Part shown: piece after piece, positions 61,954 through 64,000 of the stretch | Layout: the number at the start of each line of letters is the position of its first letter | Numbering within the stretch: position 1 is the stretch's first letter | Assembly: GCF_014195585.1 (NCBI RefSeq) | Contig: NZ_JACICA010000005.1 | Location: forward strand, 1 to 64,000 | Direction: 5' to 3' | DNA from: Alloprevotella rava | Lineage (GTDB): Bacteria > Bacteroidota > Bacteroidia > Bacteroidales > Bacteroidaceae | Length of the DNA stretch: 64,000 nt | Notes under the pieces: model-generated | Told to the model about the DNA's origin: nothing | What the model saw: the letters and a program-made list of their open reading frames with translations, nothing else | Database searches by the model: none | Made by a program: the position numbers and the translations under genes

Positions 61954-64000
61954 ATGAAACGAATACTATTCCTCATTCTGCTCGGCTTTAGCATCCTGCA
62001 GATGCGAGCCGAAGATGTAAACCAGCAGCAAGCATTAAGCATTGCCACACGGTTTGCCAGCAGTAATATAAAGGGGCAGAGATCCAAAATCAAGGGGGTA
62101 TCTGATGCGACAGTTCCACAGCTCACCCTTGCTTATGTGGGGCGTACTTCGCAATCTGCTTCCTCTACTAAGTCCTTTCGTGCGAGTCGTGCAGCAGATG
62201 ATTCTCCTGCCGCGTTCTATGTTTTCAATCGTGGCGGTGGGCGTGGTTGGATCATTGTTTCGGGCAACGAAGCAACCGTTGATCCCATTCTTGCTTTTTC
62301 GGACGAGGGCGATTTCTCCTACGAAACTGCTTCAGAAAATTTGCAGTGGTTGCTTTCTAACTATGCAACTATCATCAACAAGGCACGCGCTGATGGCATA
62401 CATCCACAATGGGATGCTCGAAAGGCTGTACCAAAGCCACCCACCATCATTGTTAAACCACTTTTACCAGTCAACTACGATCAGTCGACTCCCTATAACG
62501 ACCAATGTCCTATCGTCAATGGCACGCGTTGCCCAACGGGTTGTGTGGCTACGGCTGTGGCTCAAATTATGCGCTATTGGAAATGGCCTAAACAGGGTAT
62601 GGGCGAGCACACCAATACTTCAAAAACAGGTGAGCACAGAGACTTTAGACATGCATACGCATGGGATGACAGCAACGAGTCTTTGGCCACTCTAATGGCA
62701 GATGTGGGCACCGCAAGTAATATGCAGTATACTCCTACGGAGTCAGGAGCCAAACCTGATGATGCCATGGCTGCGTTGGTACGCTATTTCCGATACAGCG
62801 ATGAGGTGTATCGGGGTGGTGGCAACAACGATTTGTTGCGACAAGAGTTAGATGCTGGACGCCCCGTATTTTATGTAGGTCACAAATATATTGACATTGA
62901 GAATATAAATATCGACAACCTCCCTCAAATTTCTTCGCGCGACAGTCATGCTTTCGTGTGCGATGGGTATGCCGACCAAGACTTTTTCCATTTTAATTTT
63001 GGTTGGGGAGGAATTGACAACGGCTGGCATCGTACCAATTTAATTTTGCTAAGGGCTGATGAGTACAGTTTGTGGCTAAGTTCGATGATGAACCTGCATC
63101 CTTCCTACAACACTCGCTTTGAGAAGGACGGCTGTCTGTATGAGGTCGTAGATGACACTCATGCCCGTATCATCGATGCAATAGGAACGGAAAATCTTAT
63201 CATCCGCTCACAAGTGGAATGGGAGGGTAAGACCTATCAGCTACCGACTACCATCCAGGATGGAGTGTTTGGAAATCTTGAAGGAGTGAAACAAGTTGTT
63301 ATTGAGGAAGGCATCACTGCCATTGCTCCCTACGCCTTTGCCGCAACAAAGATAGAATCGGTGAGTTTCCCCTCTACGCTGACTCATATTGACAGACACG
63401 CTTTCCGCGAATGTAATAATTTGAAAACGGTCACTATTCCTTCGCAGACAACAGTAGGTCCCAATGCTTTCTGCGACTGTAAAGAACTGAAAGATATTAT
63501 TATTGAAGATGGCGTCACTACTATTGCTGATTCGGCGTTTATTAGCTGTGGCGTAGAACGACTTCGCCTACCCAAAGGGATCAAGATAGGTACGAAGGCT
63601 TTCGGTATATGTAAGAATCTCCAGAGCATTGAGAATCTAACCTTTATCAAGGAAGTGGGTGAACATGCTTTTCTTTCTTGTCCTATCAATAGTGTGAACG
63701 AGCTAAAATTTGAGCAGATAGAGAAGATTGGGGTTGGTGCATTTGAAAACACCAACATTGCTCGGAAGGTTTCGCTGCCCGCTACAACACAGTTTGTTGG
63801 AACCCATGCTTTCAGAACAAAATATCCTGGTATGCAGTCCATCTTTGAGGGTTATGTGGTGGATGAAAACAACCCACACCTCCGCCACAGTGCAGAAGGA
63901 ATGCTTCTTAGCAAGGATGGAAAGGTTCTCTATAGTTGTGCGCAAGGTGAAGTAGTTCCCGAAGGTGTGGAGCGTATTGCAGCTCAAGCTTTTGATCAAA
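61954..64000 (+). CDS. C10-family cysteine protease (streptopain/interpain-like) fused to LRR repeats; cut by the right edge
   Basis: The frame is open from the ATG at 61954 to the end of the window (682 codons, no stop). A signal peptide (MKRILFLILLGFSILQMRA) is followed by a Spi-type pro-domain and the C10 protease domain. The catalytic Cys197 is in CPTGCVATAVAQIMRYWKWP and His332 in DSHAFVCDGYADQDFF, close to Cys192 and His340 of streptopain. WGGIDNGWHR supplies the Trp-Gly motif after the histidine. From about residue 436 the chain changes to LRR_5 repeats of the BspA type (ITAIAPYAFAATKIESVSFP, LTHIDRHAFRECNNLKTVTI), continuing to the edge. The family includes Prevotella interpain A, but an LRR tail is not part of the classical enzyme. 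Confidence 0.9.
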   Translation, partial: MKRILFLILLGFSILQMRAEDVNQQQALSIATRFASSNIKGQRSKIKGVSDATVPQLTLAYVGRTSQSASSTKSFRASRAADDSPAAFYVFNRGGGRGWIIVSGNEATVDPILAFSDEGDFSYETASENLQWLLSNYATIINKARADGIHPQWDARKAVPKPPTIIVKPLLPVNYDQSTPYNDQCPIVNGTRCPTGCVATAVAQIMRYWKWPKQGMGEHTNTSKTGEHRDFRHAYAWDDSNESLATLMADVGTASNMQYTPTESGAKPDDAMAALVRYFRYSDEVYRGGGNNDLLRQELDAGRPVFYVGHKYIDIENINIDNLPQISSRDSHAFVCDGYADQDFFHFNFGWGGIDNGWHRTNLILLRADEYSLWLSSMMNLHPSYNTRFEKDGCLYEVVDDTHARIIDAIGTENLIIRSQVEWEGKTYQLPTTIQDGVFGNLEGVKQVVIEEGITAIAPYAFAATKIESVSFPSTLTHIDRHAFRECNNLKTVTIPSQTTVGPNAFCDCKELKDIIIEDGVTTIADSAFISCGVERLRLPKGIKIGTKAFGICKNLQSIENLTFIKEVGEHAFLSCPINSVNELKFEQIEKIGVGAFENTNIARKVSLPATTQFVGTHAFRTKYPGMQSIFEGYVVDENNPHLRHSAEGMLLSKDGKVLYSCAQGEVVPEGVERIAAQAFDQ

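Overview
The window looks like chromosomal DNA from an order Bacteroidales bacterium, most likely a Prevotella-like (Prevotellaceae) organism. The reasons are: many promoters of the Bacteroidota type (TTTG, 18-21 bases, TAnnTTTG) just upstream of genes; few Shine-Dalgarno sites; the gene order parA-parB-DUF5683-lytic transglycosylase-RelA/SpoT; an Oar-like TonB receptor with a carboxypeptidase-regulatory N-terminus; class I fumarase and pyruvate:ferredoxin oxidoreductase (anaerobic metabolism); and a BspA-like leucine-rich-repeat surface protein beside a C10 (streptopain/interpain-type) protease. The species cannot be fixed from the sequence alone.

Layout. 1-3.4 kb: a left-facing promoter that may drive an rRNA operon beyond the edge, a repeat-bearing gap, and an orphan Wzc-type tyrosine autokinase with a (Tyr-Gly)n tail. 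3.7-7.0 kb: asparaginase, then a siderophore/haem/B12-type binding lipoprotein and permease without an ATPase. 7.7-12.6 kb: an AAA ATPase with an altered Walker A motif, and nifJ. 12.7-21.5 kb: a complete type I-C CRISPR-Cas locus (cas3, cas5, cas8, cas7, cas4, cas1, cas2) and an array of 17 repeats and 16 spacers, all on the + strand. 22.3-28.5 kb: DUF805 protein, PBP4-type carboxypeptidase, HflX, TcdA, fumarase. 28.7-36.4 kb: GH95 alpha-fucosidase, MDR-family oxidoreductase next to a hydrolase remnant, and a thioredoxin-fold protein. 36.4-47.8 kb, mostly on the - strand: TonB receptor, rhodanese lipoprotein, nicotinamidase-like hydrolase, DEDD exonuclease, tRNA-Leu(UAA), lipoproteins, pyrE, lpxB, surE. 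47.9-55.8 kb: the chromosome-partition/stringent-response cluster and an alkaline phosphatase. 57.4-64 kb: a run of secreted proteins (BspA-like LRR protein, a 65-residue peptide, a 148-residue exported protein, and a C10 protease with its own LRR domain that runs off the right edge).

The CRISPR-Cas locus is a coherent unit. Cas3 degrades target DNA, Cas5/Cas8/Cas7 form Cascade with Cas5 processing the pre-crRNA, and Cas4/Cas1/Cas2 acquire spacers. It carries an in-frame 69-base duplication inside cas8 and one spacer present twice.

The most unusual structure not explained by genes is a family of dispersed, nested palindromic elements built from CCTTATTG and GTCAGCTGAC modules. It occurs at seven intergenic places across the window, each on the 3' side of at least one gene, and one copy lies about 75-100 bases from a gene remnant. 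A second, unrelated short tandem family (9-base unit, TCCGACnnG) occurs at three places. No wholly new multi-gene system could be demonstrated. The best candidates for new biology are the palindromic element family and the C10-protease/LRR/small-peptide cluster at the right edge.
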